A stretch of DNA of 64,000 nt, taken from the NCBI RefSeq assembly GCF_900187325.1, contig NZ_FZMZ01000006.1, positions 434,001 through 498,000 on the forward strand, in the 5' to 3' direction. Made by a program: the position numbers and the translations under genes. Source of the stretch: Virgibacillus ndiopensis (GTDB lineage Bacteria; Bacillota; Bacilli; Bacillales; Amphibacillaceae). Shown piece by piece: positions 52,686-62,015 of the stretch. How positions within the stretch are numbered: the stretch's first letter is position 1; each line of letters starts with the position of its first letter. The notes beneath the pieces are model-generated. The model was not told the DNA's origin and did no database searches. It saw only the letters and a program-made list of their open reading frames with translations.

Positions 52686-54338
52686 ATGAATTGGAAGAAA
52701 GGTTCATTACTTCTAACAGTAGTGTTCGCTATGAGTATCTTTTTAGCTGCTTGTGGTGGGGACTCCGATGAGGATTCAAAAGGAGCATCTGATAGTACGG
52801 ATGGTAATGCTGCACAAGCAGCTGACCAAACATTCAACATAAATATTAAATCAGAGCCACCTTCATTACATCCAGGTAAAGCAACTGATTCAACTTCAGG
52901 TGCAGTACTTAACCAAACTTTTGAAGGTTTAATGCGTATCAACCAAGATGGTGAGGCAGAACCAGCGATGGCTGAATCATATAAACTATCTGAAGATCAA
53001 AAAACATACACATTCAAAATTCGTGAAGATGCAACTTGGTCAAATGGAGATCCTGTAACGGCACAAGATTTTGAATATGCTTGGAAATGGGTGCTGAACC
53101 CAGAAAGTCCAGACACAGATTATGCTTATCAATTGTACGCTATTAAAGGTGCAGAGGCTGCTAAAACGGGTGAAGGTTCTTTAGAGGACGTCGGTGTAAC
53201 AGCTAAAGATGATAAGACATTGGTTGTTGAACTTAATCAACCTACTCCATATTTCTTAGATTTAACTGCATTTTATACTTATTTTCCAGTAAATCATAAG
53301 GTCGTTGAAGGTGCAGATGATTGGGCACAGGATGTTGGAGAAAATTATGTAACAAATGGTCCTTTTACAATGGAGTCATGGGAGCATAAAAACCAAATCG
53401 TACTTAAGAAAAACCCTGATTATTGGGATGCAGAAAATGTAAATCTGGAAACAGTTAATATGTACATGATTGATGATGAAAATACAGAACTACAAATGTA
53501 CAAAAATAATGAATTGGATTGGGCAGGTTCACCAACAGGCTCTATTCCACTTGCTGCAATTCCATCATTAAAACAAGATGGCTCATTAAACGTTTCACCA
53601 CTTGCTGGTGTTTACTACTATGCATTTAACACAGAAAAACCACCATTTAATAATGCTAATATTCGTAAAGCGTTTGCTTTGTCAATTAATCGTGAAGGTA
53701 TCGTAAAAAGTATAACTAAAGGTGAACAACAACCTGCAATGGCTTTAGTACCACCTTCTATTTTTGAAGAAAATAATGAAGGGTACTTTAAAGATAACGA
53801 TGTAGAGAAAGCTAAAGAGTATTTACAAAAAGGTTTGGACGAGCTAGGCCTTGATAAACTACCTAAAATTAGTATTACCTACAACACAAGCGAAGCTCAT
53901 GCAGCGATTGCTCAAGCCATTCAGGATATGTGGAGAAAAAACCTTGGTGTTGAAGTAGAACTAAGTAACGAAGAGTGGAACGTATTCCTTGATACAATGA
54001 GTGAAGGAAACTTCCAAGTTGGCCGCATGGGATGGAATGCAGATTTTAATGATGCAATAAACTTCCTTGAACTCTTCCAAACTGTAGGTGGTAATAACTA
54101 TACGAATTGGGAAAACGAAGAGTATGCTAGTTTGCTAGAGAAATCTAAAACGGAAACAGATCCTGCAGCACGTAAAGAAATCTTGCGTCAGGCAGAACAA
54201 ATCTTTATGGATGAAATGCCAATCGCGCCAATCTATTTCTATACAAATGTATGGTTGAATAAAGATTATGTGAAGGATGTTACAGTTTCTCCACTTGGCA
54301 CTATCCAATTAAAATGGGGCTATATTGCAGAACACTAA
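52686..54338 (+). CDS. oppA: Oligopeptide-binding lipoprotein OppA, copy 1
   Basis: A 550-residue extracytoplasmic solute-binding protein (SBP family 5) anchored by a lipid at C23 ('FLAAC'). The acidic linker is followed by the family start 'FNINIKSEPPSLHPGKATDSTSG', the signature 'YTFKIREDATWSNGDPVTAQDFEYAWKWVL' (about 100-130) and the C-terminal 'NYTNWENEEY'. AGGAGGG precedes ATG. It captures oligopeptides for OppBCDF. The closely similar second copy follows at 54773; a terminator hairpin separates them. Confidence 0.95.
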   Translation: MNWKKGSLLLTVVFAMSIFLAACGGDSDEDSKGASDSTDGNAAQAADQTFNINIKSEPPSLHPGKATDSTSGAVLNQTFEGLMRINQDGEAEPAMAESYKLSEDQKTYTFKIREDATWSNGDPVTAQDFEYAWKWVLNPESPDTDYAYQLYAIKGAEAAKTGEGSLEDVGVTAKDDKTLVVELNQPTPYFLDLTAFYTYFPVNHKVVEGADDWAQDVGENYVTNGPFTMESWEHKNQIVLKKNPDYWDAENVNLETVNMYMIDDENTELQMYKNNELDWAGSPTGSIPLAAIPSLKQDGSLNVSPLAGVYYYAFNTEKPPFNNANIRKAFALSINREGIVKSITKGEQQPAMALVPPSIFEENNEGYFKDNDVEKAKEYLQKGLDELGLDKLPKISITYNTSEAHAAIAQAIQDMWRKNLGVEVELSNEEWNVFLDTMSEGNFQVGRMGWNADFNDAINFLELFQTVGGNNYTNWENEEYASLLEKSKTETDPAARKEILRQAEQIFMDEMPIAPIYFYTNVWLNKDYVKDVTVSPLGTIQLKWGYIAEH

Positions 54339-54347
54339 TTAATAACA

Positions 54348-54391
54348 ATTCAATATAAGGTATGTAGTTATCTATTTACCTTATATTGAAT
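54348..54391 (+). terminator. Hairpin after first oppA
   Basis: Fifteen-base arms ATTCAATATAAGGTA / TACCTTATATTGAAT with a 14-base loop, then ATTTTCC. Probably ends or attenuates the oppA-1 transcript. The rest of the 434-base gap to the next gene is AT-rich with a promoter-like TATAAT at 54702 and no further gene. Confidence 0.6.
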
Positions 54392-54701
54392 ATTTTCCAA
54401 TTACTGTAATATTTGTAGGAATTAATCTATATAAGAAAAATGAAAAACAGAACTAATGTACCCTTAAAATTCCCTGTTTTTGGAATATTTCATTAGAAAT
54501 AAAGCAAAAATATAATGTTTTTTAAAAAAAATTACAAGATATTTTTGAGGAAATGACTTTTCGCCATATTTGTCTAAGATCTATACCGTGGAAGGGTTTT
54601 CAAAGTTTCACAGTACGAAAGATTCTACTTTCGAAATAAATTGAAAGACAATTGCTAATAATTTTTTTAGAAAATCTAATGAAATATTTTTGAAATAATA
54701 G

Positions 54702-54707
54702 TATAAT
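54702..54707 (+). promoter_or_regulatory. Putative -10 box of second oppA
   Basis: TATAAT in TAGTATAAT context, duplicated relative to the first oppA promoter, with the shared GAATTGTCTG leader box after it. Confidence 0.4.
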
Positions 54708-54772
54708 GTTGATTGCAGATAATTTGAATTGTCTGTCAAATAAAACAGAGATTACTAGGGAGGGTCAAATTA

Positions 54773-56464
54773 ATGAATTGGAAGAAATGGTCTTTACTTT
54801 TAGCACTAGTATTTGCTATGAGTATCTTCCTTGCTGCTTGTGGCGGAGATGATTCTGAAACAAGTAACGAGGGTGGGGATGATACAAATACTGCAGAAGA
54901 AGGTAACAGTGGGGAAGAAGGGGACAGTGGTGAAACAGCACTTGCTGCCGATCAAACGTTTAACGTTAACATTAAAACTGAACCACCTTCATTACATCCA
55001 GGGAAAGCATCTGACACTACATCAAGTGCCGTGCTTGACCAAATTTTCGAAGGTTTAACTCGTATTAACCAGGACGGTGAGCCTGAGAATGCAATGGCTT
55101 CTGATATCCAAACTTCAGAAGACTTGAAAACATACACATTCACAATTCGCGACGGTGCTACATGGTCGAATGGTGACCCTGTTACAGCACAGGACTTCGA
55201 ATATGCTTGGAAGTGGGTATTAAACCCAGAAAGCCCTGATACAGATTATGCTTATCAGTTATATCCAATTAAAAATGCCGAAAAGGCAAAAGCTGGTGAC
55301 GTTCCATTAGATGAAGTTGGTATTACAGCTAAAGACGATAAAACATTAGTTGTAGAACTTGAACAGCCAACACCATATTTCTTACAATTAACAGCATTCC
55401 ACACTTACTATCCAGTAAATAAGAAAGCTGTTGAAGGAAATGATGAATGGGCTACAGATGTTTCAGAGAGTTATGTAACAAACGGACCATTCACGATGGA
55501 ATCATGGGCACATAAAGACCAAATCGTTCTAAAGAAAAACCCTGATTACTGGGATGCAGAAAATGTAAAACTTGAAACAATCAACATGTTTATGGTTGAA
55601 GATGAAAATACAGAATTACAAATGTACAAAAATGGTGAGTTGGATTGGGCGGGTTCACCAACTGGATCAATTCCACTTGCTGCAATTCCATCACTTAAAG
55701 AAGATGGATCATTAAATATCTCACCTAAAGCAGGTATTTATTACTACTCATTCAATAATGAAGTAAAACCATTTAACAATGTAAATATCCGCAAAGCATT
55801 TGCTTTAGCAATTAACCGTCAAGGTATTGTTGACAGTATTACAAAAGGTGAGCAACAACCAGCAATGGCTTTAGTACCACCATCAATCTTTGAAGAAAAC
55901 AAAGAAGGTTACTTTAAAGATAATAATGTTGAGAAGGCTAAAGAACTATTGAAAAAAGGTATGGAAGAAGAAGGCATTGATGAATTACCAGTAATCAAGG
56001 TTACGTATAACACTGATGAAGGTCATGCTGCAATCGCTCAGGCTATCCAAGATATGTGGAGAGAAAACCTTGGCGTTGAAGTAGAACTTAATAACGAAGA
56101 GTGGAACGTATTCTTAGATACAATGGGTGAAGGTAATTATCAAGTTGGTCGTATGGGCTGGATTGCAGACTTTAACGACGCTATCAACTTCTTGGAAATC
56201 TTCCAAACTGTAGGTGGAAACAACTACACTAACTGGGAAAATGAAGAGTATGCAGAATTGTTGAAGAAATCTAGAACAGAAACAGACCCTGCTGCTCGTA
56301 GAGAAATCTTACGTGAAGCTGAAGCACTCTTTATGGAAGAAATGCCGTTAGCACCAATCTATTTCTACACTAACTTGTGGTTGAATAAAGATTATGTGAA
56401 AAATATCGAAGTTTCTCCAATGGGTAGCTTCAACCTTAAATGGGGTTATATTGCAGAACATTAA
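54773..56464 (+). CDS. oppA: Oligopeptide-binding lipoprotein OppA, copy 2
   Basis: A 563-residue paralogue of the preceding protein, identical over long stretches (for example 'NGDPVTAQDFEYAWKWVLNPESPDTDYAYQLY') and with the same C-terminal 'LKWGYIAEH'. The lipobox cysteine is C23. The linker is longer and richer in glutamate, serine and glycine. Differences cluster in the linker and scattered surface residues, so the two may differ in peptide preference. It is nearest to oppBCDF, so it is the more likely operon partner. It has its own promoter-like sequence and a hairpin after it. Confidence 0.95.
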   Translation: MNWKKWSLLLALVFAMSIFLAACGGDDSETSNEGGDDTNTAEEGNSGEEGDSGETALAADQTFNVNIKTEPPSLHPGKASDTTSSAVLDQIFEGLTRINQDGEPENAMASDIQTSEDLKTYTFTIRDGATWSNGDPVTAQDFEYAWKWVLNPESPDTDYAYQLYPIKNAEKAKAGDVPLDEVGITAKDDKTLVVELEQPTPYFLQLTAFHTYYPVNKKAVEGNDEWATDVSESYVTNGPFTMESWAHKDQIVLKKNPDYWDAENVKLETINMFMVEDENTELQMYKNGELDWAGSPTGSIPLAAIPSLKEDGSLNISPKAGIYYYSFNNEVKPFNNVNIRKAFALAINRQGIVDSITKGEQQPAMALVPPSIFEENKEGYFKDNNVEKAKELLKKGMEEEGIDELPVIKVTYNTDEGHAAIAQAIQDMWRENLGVEVELNNEEWNVFLDTMGEGNYQVGRMGWIADFNDAINFLEIFQTVGGNNYTNWENEEYAELLKKSRTETDPAARREILREAEALFMEEMPLAPIYFYTNLWLNKDYVKNIEVSPMGSFNLKWGYIAEH

Positions 56465-56502
56465 GAAATAGATTTAATTATTTGAACGAGCAATTAAATA
56501 TG

Positions 56503-56531
56503 AGGTATATAGATTGATTATCTATATACCT
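56503..56531 (+). terminator. Hairpin after second oppA
   Basis: Perfect 12-bp stem AGGTATATAGAT / ATCTATATACCT with a 5-base loop, 38 bases past the stop. It probably limits read-through to oppB or stabilises the oppA mRNA 3' end. Confidence 0.6.
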
Positions 56532-56609
56532 TGTATTGATGCTTATGGATTATATTATCAGATAGTTTACAACAGCATGAATTAAACTCCTTTGATGCAA
56601 TTAATGAAA

Positions 56610-56732
56610 CAGCGTCAACTTTTCATTAAATTGAACAGTACGCTGCCAGTATTTTATTGTTTACTACGAATAAACAGTAAAATAATGCAATTTAACTGTT
56701 AAGGGGGTGATTATTATCACTCCTATTTTTTT
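56610..56732 (+). promoter_or_regulatory. Structured leader with terminator upstream of oppB
   Basis: Three successive stem-loops precede oppB. CAGCGT (56610) pairs with ACGCTG (56645). A 14-bp stem at 56650-56684 has one G-U pair and loop CTACGAA. A terminator-like GGGGTGAT/ATCACTCC stem (56704-56723) is followed by seven T. AACAGT of the second stem can instead pair with ACTGTT at 56695-56700. The layout resembles an attenuator; the ligand or factor is unknown. Confidence 0.5.
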
Positions 56733-56761
56733 CGGAGGAAGGAATTTTGGAGGTGTAACTT

Positions 56762-57694
56762 TTGGCTAGGTACCTGCTAAAACGTTTAGGGTTTATTATC
56801 GTTTCATTGTTTTTCATCGTAACAATCACGTTTTTCTTAATGCAGGCAGCACCAGGTGGACCGTTTGCGTCTGAAAGAAAACTGCCACCTGTAATTGAAC
56901 AGCAAATGAATGAACAATATGGATTAGATGATCCATTATACGAACAATATTTTGATTATCTTGTTAATATCGTACAGTGGGATTTCGGTCCATCTTTTAA
57001 ATATGTTGGACAAAGTGTAAATGATATTATTAGCAGAAGTTTCCCTTACTCATTGATTTTGGGAGCAGAAGCTATATTCCTTGCATTATCTATCGGAGTA
57101 TTATTAGGTGTTATTGCAGCGCTGAAACATAATAAGTTTGGTGATTACTTTGCAATGGTTATAGCCGTACTCGGTATATCTGTACCAAGCTTCATCTTGG
57201 CATCTGTTTTACAATATGTTTTTGCAGTAAAATTGCAGATGCTACCGGTGGCCAGATTTGAGTCGTTTGCACATACCATTTTACCTGCAATCGCATTGGC
57301 AACAACACCACTGGCGTTCATTGCTCGATTGATGCGATCAAGTATGTTGGATGTGCTTCATTCCGATTATATTAAAACAGCAAAAGCAAAAGGTTTAAAC
57401 GAACGAGTTGTTACGTATCGACACGCAATACGTAATGCGATTTTACCAGTAGTATCTTACCTAGGACCGTTAGTTGTAGCGATTCTTACTGGAAGTTTTG
57501 TTATTGAAAGTATATTTGCAATACCAGGTTTAGGAAATGAATTTGTTGTTAGTGTAACAAACCGAGATTATACCGTAATAATGGGAACTACTGTATTCTT
57601 TAGTGTCCTTCTATTAGTTTCAATATTAATAGTCGACTTGATTTATGGATTAGTCGATCCTCGGATTAAAGTAGCCGGGAAGGGGGACAAGTAA
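56762..57694 (+). CDS. oppB: Oligopeptide ABC transporter permease OppB
   Basis: Inner-membrane subunit of 310 residues with six segments. The N-terminal '[33 protein letters not shown]' is typical of OppB/DppB. The EAA loop that docks the ATPase reads '[30 protein letters not shown]' near 200-230. The start is TTG at 56762, with GGAGG 8 bases upstream. The start codon and the terminator just before may both reduce its expression relative to oppA. oppC follows after 3 bases. Confidence 0.95.
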   Translation: MARYLLKRLGFIIVSLFFIVTITFFLMQAAPGGPFASERKLPPVIEQQMNEQYGLDDPLYEQYFDYLVNIVQWDFGPSFKYVGQSVNDIISRSFPYSLILGAEAIFLALSIGVLLGVIAALKHNKFGDYFAMVIAVLGISVPSFILASVLQYVFAVKLQMLPVARFESFAHTILPAIALATTPLAFIARLMRSSMLDVLHSDYIKTAKAKGLNERVVTYRHAIRNAILPVVSYLGPLVVAILTGSFVIESIFAIPGLGNEFVVSVTNRDYTVIMGTTVFFSVLLLVSILIVDLIYGLVDPRIKVAGKGDK

Positions 57695-57697
57695 GCT

Positions 57698-58621
57698 ATG
57701 GAACAAGTAAACTTAAAAAATAGTGATTTTGAAAGACTCGAAACAAGACATGACGATGCTGAAAAAATAGCTGGTGAAAGTACCTCCTTTTGGAAGGATG
57801 CTTGGCGCCGCTTTAAGAAAAATAAATTAGCTCTAGCAGGGGTTGTTGTAATTATTATCTTAGGAATTATGTCGTTTCTAGGCGGACCGATTTCTGGAGA
57901 GAATTACTATGAAAATGACCTTATTGGATCAAATCAACCTCCATCTTCCGAACATTGGTTTGGAACTGATGCACTCGGACGGGACATGTTTGCTAGAACA
58001 TGGTATGGAGCGAAGATTTCTTTATTCATCGGTTTAATGGCAGCCTTTATTGACTTAATTATCGGTGTTATTTGGGGTTCAGTATCAGGCTTTTTCGGCG
58101 GAAAAATTGACGAATATATGATGCGTATTGCCGATATTTTATATGGTGTACCATATTTGCTAGTCGTTATTTTGCTTATGGTTATTATGCCTCAGGGACT
58201 TTGGACACTGATCATCGCCATGACCATAACAGGGTGGATTAACATGGCAAGGATTGTTCGTGGACAGGTTATGCAATTGCGATCGGAAGAATATGTAATG
58301 GCATCGCAATCACTTGGTGCTAGTAATGTACGAATATTATTTAGACACCTTGTACCAAATACGTTAGGACCAGTACTAGTTACGTTAACACTAACAATTC
58401 CGAATGCTATTTTTACGGAAGCATTTTTAAGCTATCTAGGACTTGGTGTTCCAGCACCGTTAGCTAGTTGGGGTACGATGTCATCAGATGCATTACCGGC
58501 ACTACAATATTATCCGTACCAGTTGTTCTTCCCAGCATTTTTTATCTGTTTAACCATGTTAGCATTTAATATTATTGGTGATGCAATGAGAGATGCACTA
58601 GATCCAAAAGAACGCAAGTAA
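57698..58621 (+). CDS. oppC: Oligopeptide ABC transporter permease OppC
   Basis: Second permease, 307 residues. A cytosolic N-terminal region ('FWKDAWRRFKKNKLALAGVVVI') leads into the OppC-N domain, and 'HWFGTDALGRDMFARTWYGAKISL' and the EAA loop 'EYVMASQSLGASNVRILFRHLVPNTLGPVL' are diagnostic. It pairs with OppB in the pore. It starts 3 bases after oppB and ends 15 bases before oppD. Confidence 0.95.
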   Translation: MEQVNLKNSDFERLETRHDDAEKIAGESTSFWKDAWRRFKKNKLALAGVVVIIILGIMSFLGGPISGENYYENDLIGSNQPPSSEHWFGTDALGRDMFARTWYGAKISLFIGLMAAFIDLIIGVIWGSVSGFFGGKIDEYMMRIADILYGVPYLLVVILLMVIMPQGLWTLIIAMTITGWINMARIVRGQVMQLRSEEYVMASQSLGASNVRILFRHLVPNTLGPVLVTLTLTIPNAIFTEAFLSYLGLGVPAPLASWGTMSSDALPALQYYPYQLFFPAFFICLTMLAFNIIGDAMRDALDPKERK

Positions 58622-58636
58622 GGAGAGAAAAGAGAA

Positions 58637-59668
58637 ATGGATAAAATTCTTAAAGTAAATGATTTATCCGTATCGTTTGACACATATGGCGGAGAAGTTA
58701 AAGCTGTTCGTGGTGTCACTTTTGAACTTGATGAAAAAGAGACATTGGCAATTGTCGGTGAGTCTGGATCAGGTAAAAGTGTGACTGCACAGTCAATCAT
58801 GCGGTTAATCCCGACGCCTCCTGGTAAATTTGCTAGTGGATCAATTGAATTTAATGGAGAAAGTATTCTCGATAAATCCGAAAAGCAAATGGAAGGTATT
58901 CGCGGTAAAGATATAAGTATGATCTTCCAGGATCCGATGACATCGTTGAATCCTACGATGACAGTTGGTAAACAAATAGCTGAAGGTTTAATAAAACATC
59001 AGAATATGTCGAAAAAAGAAGCACATCATCGCGGGATTGAGTTATTGAAGCTTGTGGGAATTCCAAATCCGGAAGCACGTATTAAACAATACCCACACCA
59101 ATTTTCAGGTGGTATGCGTCAACGTGCAATGATCGCCATTGCGTTAGCGTGTAATCCTAAAATTCTAATCGCTGATGAACCAACAACAGCATTAGACGTA
59201 ACCATTCAAGCACAGATTCTTGATTTAATGCGTGATCTTCAGGAACAAACAGGAACAGCTATCGTTCTAATTACACATGATTTGGGTGTAGTTGCAAATG
59301 CTGCACACCGTGTAGCTGTTATGTACGGTGGGAAAGTTGTCGAAACAGGTAAAGTTGATGAAATATTCTATAATCCTAAGCACCCATACACATGGGGACT
59401 TCTAGGTTCAATGCCGAAACTTGAAGGTAGCGGTGATGAAGAATTACAGGCTATACCTGGATCACCTCCTGATTTAGCTGACCCGCCAAAAGGGTGTCCT
59501 TTTGCAGCACGTTGCCCGTATGCTATGAAAGTGTGTGAAGAACATATGCCGGAATACACGGAGCTTTCTGATACACAAAAAACGGCATGCTGGTTGCTTG
59601 ATGAACGTGCACCAAAAGTTGAACCCCCTGAATCTGCAGTAGTAGGAGGTTCGAAAGTTAATGGATAA
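58637..59668 (+). CDS. oppD: Oligopeptide ABC transporter ATPase OppD
   Basis: ATPase of 343 residues: Walker A 'GESGSGKSVTAQ', signature 'FSGGMRQRAMIAIAL', Walker B 'ILIADEPTTALDV', switch 'LITHDLG'. The oligopeptide C-terminal domain has 'PGSPPDLADPPKGCPFAARCPYAMKVC', whose cysteines belong to the Opp/Dpp C-terminal (4Fe-4S-like) cluster motif. It forms a heterodimer with OppF. Its 3' end overlaps oppF by 8 bases. Confidence 0.95.
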   Translation: MDKILKVNDLSVSFDTYGGEVKAVRGVTFELDEKETLAIVGESGSGKSVTAQSIMRLIPTPPGKFASGSIEFNGESILDKSEKQMEGIRGKDISMIFQDPMTSLNPTMTVGKQIAEGLIKHQNMSKKEAHHRGIELLKLVGIPNPEARIKQYPHQFSGGMRQRAMIAIALACNPKILIADEPTTALDVTIQAQILDLMRDLQEQTGTAIVLITHDLGVVANAAHRVAVMYGGKVVETGKVDEIFYNPKHPYTWGLLGSMPKLEGSGDEELQAIPGSPPDLADPPKGCPFAARCPYAMKVCEEHMPEYTELSDTQKTACWLLDERAPKVEPPESAVVGGSKVNG

Positions 59669-60680
59669 TAATAAAGAAAAATTGCTTGAGATAAAAAACC
59701 TAAAAAAACATTTTAAAATGGATCGTAACAATTATTTAAAAGCGGTAGATGATATTAGCTTTGATATTTATAAAGGTGAAACATTTGGTTTGGTGGGTGA
59801 ATCTGGTTGTGGGAAGTCCACTGCCGGGCGCACAATCCTTCGTTTATATGAAGCTACAGAGGGTGCAGTTAACTTTCAAGGCGAAAATGTCCATGCTAAA
59901 AAGTCTAAGAAAGAATTAAAGAAATTTAATCGTAGTATGCAAATGATTTTTCAGGATCCATATGCATCATTAAATCCAAGGATGACAGTTAAGGATATTA
60001 TTGCTGAAGGAATGGATATTCATGGTCTTGTAAAAAGTAAACAACAACGTACAGATCGTGTAAATGAGCTACTGGAAACAGTAGGCTTAAATGCAGAGCA
60101 CGGAAATCGTTATCCACACGAATTTAGTGGTGGGCAACGCCAACGTATTGGTATTGCGCGTGCACTTGCAGTTAATCCCGACTTTATCGTAGCAGATGAA
60201 CCGATTTCTGCGTTAGACGTGTCTATTCAAGCACAGGTAGTTAACCTATTGAAAAAATTACAACGTGAACGCGGGCTAACCTATCTATTTATTGCCCATG
60301 ATTTATCAATGGTTAAACACATTAGTGATCGTGTAGGGGTAATGTATTTAGGGAATATGGCAGAGGTAGCTACAAGTGATGATTTGTATGCTGAGCCACT
60401 TCACCCGTATACTCAAGCGTTACTAAGTGCGATTCCTATTTCAGATCCTGAAGTAGAGCGTAGTAGAGAACGTATCATTGTTGAAGGTGATGTTCCAAGT
60501 CCTATCAATCCACCAAGCGGATGTCGTTTCAGAACAAGATGCCCAATGGCTATGGAAGTTTGTTCTAAAGTTACTCCAGAATGGCAAGAATATTCAAAAG
60601 ATCACTGGGTAGCATGTCATTTATATAACGATAAATATAACGACGAAAATAAAGCAAGACAAAACTTAACAAAAGTGTAA
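59661..60680 (+). CDS. oppF: Oligopeptide ABC transporter ATPase OppF
   Basis: Second ATPase, 339 residues: Walker A '[15 protein letters not shown]', signature '[15 protein letters not shown]', Walker B '[16 protein letters not shown]', switch 'IAHDLSMV', and C-terminal '[17 protein letters not shown]'. ATG 59661 lies within the end of oppD with AGGAGG upstream. It is the last gene of the opp operon; a strong terminator follows. Confidence 0.95.
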   Translation: MDNNKEKLLEIKNLKKHFKMDRNNYLKAVDDISFDIYKGETFGLVGESGCGKSTAGRTILRLYEATEGAVNFQGENVHAKKSKKELKKFNRSMQMIFQDPYASLNPRMTVKDIIAEGMDIHGLVKSKQQRTDRVNELLETVGLNAEHGNRYPHEFSGGQRQRIGIARALAVNPDFIVADEPISALDVSIQAQVVNLLKKLQRERGLTYLFIAHDLSMVKHISDRVGVMYLGNMAEVATSDDLYAEPLHPYTQALLSAIPISDPEVERSRERIIVEGDVPSPINPPSGCRFRTRCPMAMEVCSKVTPEWQEYSKDHWVACHLYNDKYNDENKARQNLTKV

Positions 60681-60706
60681 GTGTTTTATCGCTTAAGTTG
60701 GATGAA

Positions 60707-60743
60707 AATAGACCCATTATTAATATAATGGGTCTATTTTTTT
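60707..60743 (+). terminator. Terminator of opp operon
   Basis: Stem AATAGACCCATTAT / ATAATGGGTCTATT with a run of seven T. Confidence 0.85.
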
Positions 60744-60881
60744 GTATAAATTCAGTGCTTAATTACATTATTTAACAATTAATTATAGGTATAAAGACGC
60801 AAAATTAAGAAAAATGTAACATAAAAGTAGGAGAAAGCCTTGTTAAAAATCAGAAAATAATATATACTTTAAAAAATTGTT

Positions 60882-60907
60882 GATATGTTACAAGGATGTG
60901 ACATATC
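60882..60907. promoter_or_regulatory. Inverted repeat upstream of app-type operon
   Basis: GATATGT (60882-60888) and ACATATC (60901-60907) are perfect 7-bp arms with a 12-base spacer. They lie about 75 bases before the first gene, in a 300-base gap that otherwise shows only AT-rich promoter-like DNA. Possible operator or leader hairpin. Confidence 0.35.
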
Positions 60908-60980
60908 CTTTAATAAGTTCATTATTACAAGTTTATTTATTTGAATATTAGGAATTGCGCTTGAAGGAGGAGAAGAGCAG

Positions 60981-62015
60981 TTGATACAAAATCAGCACGA
61001 TAACGACTTGCTCCGGCTAAAGAATTTACATACCGGATTTATGATTGACGGTGAATTACATAATGCAATAGTAGATGTAAATTTTAATGTGAAACCTAAA
61101 GAAGTTGTTTGTGTTGTTGGAGAGTCTGGTTGCGGTAAAAGTGTAATGTCTTTATCTATTATGCAATTATTACCTAAGTTAAATTCTAAGATATCAGCTG
61201 GGGAAATTCTTTTTAATGGAGAAGACTTAACGAAAAAAACAGATAAAGAAATGAATAAAGTAAGAGGTAAAGACATTGCGATGATTTTCCAGGAACCAAT
61301 GACTGCTTTAAACCCAGTTTTTACGGTAGGTTCTCAATTACAAGAAGTTTTATTTAACCATTTAGAAATTACTAGCAAAGATGCTCGTGAAAAATCTATT
61401 GAATTAATGCGTCAAGTTGGAATTTCCCGTCCCGAAAAAATAATTGATGAATACCCACATCAGTTATCAGGCGGTATGCGTCAACGCGTAATGATAGCAA
61501 TGGCAGTTGCCTTACATCCAAAGTTGTTAATTGCGGACGAACCAACAACTGCTTTGGATGTTACAGTGCAGGCACAAATACTAGAACTTTTAAAAGATAT
61601 ACAGGAAAAAGAGGATATGGCAATAATGCTTATTACACATGATTTAGGTGTTGTAGCAGAGATGGCACATAAAGTAATAGTTATGTATGCTGGGCAAGTT
61701 GTGGAAACATCTGATGTAATTAAATTATTCAAGAATCCTAAACATCCATATACAAAAGCATTGCTTAACAGTATTCCAAGAATGGATCGAGATGAAGAAA
61801 AATTAAACACAATTGGTGGTGTCGTACCATCACTTGAAAACATGCCGCAAGTTGGTTGTAGATTTGCTGGAAGATGTCCAAAAGCGTTTGGTGATTGTAC
61901 AAAGGTGACACCAAAAATTGCAGAAGTATCTGATGGTCAAAGTGCCAGATGCCTCCTTTATGAAGAATGCTATCCAGAAAACCACATAAATGAAAAGGAG
62001 GAAATCAAGTTATGA
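60981..62015 (+). CDS. appD: Peptide ABC transporter ATPase, AppD/DppD-like
   Basis: ATPase of 344 residues with Walker A '[15 protein letters not shown]', signature 'LSGGMRQRVMIAMAV', Walker B 'LLIADEPTTALDV' and the Opp C-terminal cysteine motif ('VGCRFAGRCPKAFGDC'). It starts at TTG 60981, with GGAGGAG upstream. The gene order ATPase-ATPase-binding protein matches the B. subtilis appDFABC operon rather than oppABCDF, which supports the app name. It overlaps the next gene by ATGA. Confidence 0.88.
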   Translation: MIQNQHDNDLLRLKNLHTGFMIDGELHNAIVDVNFNVKPKEVVCVVGESGCGKSVMSLSIMQLLPKLNSKISAGEILFNGEDLTKKTDKEMNKVRGKDIAMIFQEPMTALNPVFTVGSQLQEVLFNHLEITSKDAREKSIELMRQVGISRPEKIIDEYPHQLSGGMRQRVMIAMAVALHPKLLIADEPTTALDVTVQAQILELLKDIQEKEDMAIMLITHDLGVVAEMAHKVIVMYAGQVVETSDVIKLFKNPKHPYTKALLNSIPRMDRDEEKLNTIGGVVPSLENMPQVGCRFAGRCPKAFGDCTKVTPKIAEVSDGQSARCLLYEECYPENHINEKEEIKL

